From Candidatus Krumholzibacteriia bacterium (GTDB taxonomy: Bacteria > Krumholzibacteriota > Krumholzibacteriia > Krumholzibacteriales > Krumholzibacteriaceae): 6,092 nucleotides of DNA. Shown here piece after piece: positions 5,366-6,092 of the stretch (position 1 is its first letter; each line of letters opens with the position of its first letter). The notes below the pieces were generated by a model, which saw nothing but the letters and a program-made list of their open reading frames with translations, searched no databases and was not told the origin of the DNA. The stretch spans positions 1 through 6,092 of the forward strand of contig JAPLKY010000416.1 in the NCBI GenBank assembly GCA_026387805.1, read 5' to 3'. The position numbers and the translations under genes are program-made.

Positions 5366-5450
5366 AATGCGTTACGCGGTACCCCCTTTCCACTCGCGAA
5401 CCCGGATACTGCCGATGTGCCATCCTGATCCTTCTCATTGCAATGCGCAT
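5366..5450. promoter_or_regulatory. Candidate upstream activator region of the pilin 1 promoter
   Basis: Between pilR and the -24 element lie two copies of AATGCG (5366-5371 and 5442-5447). The first overlaps the dyad GCGTTACGC (5369-5377). The second sits in overlapping palindromes CATTGCAATG (5436-5445) and ATGCGCAT (5443-5450). The distances of about 42 and 118 bp upstream of the promoter suit enhancer binding. The 8-mer AATGCGCA recurs upstream of pilM. No binding is demonstrated; a role as PilR sites is inferred. Confidence 0.4.
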
Positions 5451-5456
5451 GAATCC

Positions 5457-6092
5457 TCAGTGATCCCTCAGCTTCTCCTGCCCCAGACCGTACCGCTGTA
5501 TCTTGCGATAGAGGGTCGACGCGTTGATGCCGAGGATCGCGCTCGCCCGTTTCTTCTGCCAGTTCGTCTCCTCGAGCACCGAGACGAGGTATTCCTTCTC
5601 GAGCTCGTCGAGCGTCATCTGCGTCTCCTGCATGACGACCTTGCAGCGCTCCTGCGAATGGTGACGCACCTTATCGGGAAGATCCTCCGCCCCGATATTC
5701 TCTCCGTCCTGAAGAATGCACGCGCGCTCGACGATGTTCTCGAGCTCGCGGACGTTGCCCGGCCAGTCGTAGTTCGTGAGAAGCTCCATCGCCTCCTTCG
5801 AGATCGTCCGTTTCCTGCCGGTGCGCTCGGTGGCCAGATGCAGGAACCGGTCGACGAGGAGCGGGATATCGTCGCGCCGTTCGCGGAGCGGCGGTATGAC
5901 GACCGGGATCACGTTGAGACGGTAATAGAGGTCCGCGCGGAAGCGTTCCTCCTTCATCGCTTTCTCGAGATCGGCGTTCGTCGCCGCGATAAGGCGCACG
6001 TCCACCTTGATGGGCGCCGTGCCGCCGTCCGGGATGATCTCGCGCTCCTGGAGGACGCGGAGCAGCTTCACCTGGATCGCGAGCGAGGTCTC
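5457..6092 (-). CDS. pilR: Sigma-54-dependent response regulator PilR (C-terminal part, cut by right edge)
   Basis: An NtrC-family activator that uses ATP hydrolysis to open sigma-54 promoter complexes. The last 211 residues are visible; the reading frame stays open to the window edge, so the GTG at 6071 is not the start. Counting from the first visible residue: end of the AAA+ domain with LLRVLQERE (10-18), sensor I RLIAATNAD (33-41), the arginine-finger region FRADLYYRLNVIP (51-63) and sensor II WPGNVRELENIVERA (110-124). A Fis-type helix-turn-helix follows (about 160-202, KRASAILGINASTLYRKIQR). The receiver domain, GAFTGA loop and Walker motifs are off the edge. The name PilR is inferred from the adjacent pilin with a -24/-12 promoter; another NtrC-type regulator is possible. 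Confidence 0.9.
   Translation of the reverse strand, partial: ETSLAIQVKLLRVLQEREIIPDGGTAPIKVDVRLIAATNADLEKAMKEERFRADLYYRLNVIPVVIPPLRERRDDIPLLVDRFLHLATERTGRKRTISKEAMELLTNYDWPGNVRELENIVERACILQDGENIGAEDLPDKVRHHSQERCKVVMQETQMTLDELEKEYLVSVLEETNWQKKRASAILGINASTLYRKIQRYGLGQEKLRDH

Noticed and set aside
5211..5450. A 79-codon minus-strand frame between pilR and pilin 1
   Set aside because: It covers the sigma-54 promoter and leader stems, and its Arg-rich translation has no family features. It is better explained as non-coding regulatory DNA.

Overview
The window is one face of a type IVa pilus (T4P) gene cluster. All protein-coding genes that can be supported lie on the minus strand, so transcription reads from right to left. 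The base composition is GC-rich. The AAA+ sigma-54 activator, the two-domain prepilin peptidase and PilM point to a Gram-negative, diderm-type bacterium. The order pilR - pilin - ABC ATPase - ABC permease - (unknown) - pilD - pilM resembles the Myxococcus xanthus pil locus (pilS-R-A-G-H-I-D-M...) and clusters in other former Deltaproteobacteria. The pilins also resemble those of uncultured candidate phyla, so the lineage cannot be fixed from this window.

Layout in transcription order. (1) 6092-5457 is the C-terminal half of a PilR-type sigma-54 response regulator, cut by the right window edge. (2) A 273-bp intergenic region follows, holding a near-consensus -24/-12 promoter and a structured leader. 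(3) 5183-4749 is pilin 1, which has a strong ribosome-binding site and ends in an intrinsic terminator. (4) 4653-4639 is a second -24/-12 element. (5) 4533-4099 is pilin 2, a paralogue of equal length. (6) A 149-bp gap holds a weak third -24/-12 candidate. (7) 3949-744 is a tight four-gene unit: ABC ATPase (PilH-like), ABC-2 permease (PilI-like), a membrane-anchored TPR protein of unknown function, and the prepilin peptidase PilD. The gaps are 9 nt and 9 nt, then a 4-nt ATGA overlap. (8) A 255-bp intergenic region carries a perfect-consensus -24/-12 promoter. (9) 488-1 is the N-terminal part of PilM, cut by the left edge.

How the parts work together: PilD cleaves and N-methylates both prepilins (leaders ending in Gly before FTLIE). 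PilM starts the inner-membrane assembly platform operon (normally pilMNOPQ). PilR would drive pilin transcription with sigma-54. The ABC transporter is a pilus-associated accessory, as PilGHI is in Myxococcus. The sequence suggests that both pilins and the pilM operon share sigma-54 control, and an AATGCG motif recurs upstream of two of these promoters as a candidate enhancer site. No RNA genes, CRISPR arrays or mobile elements were seen.
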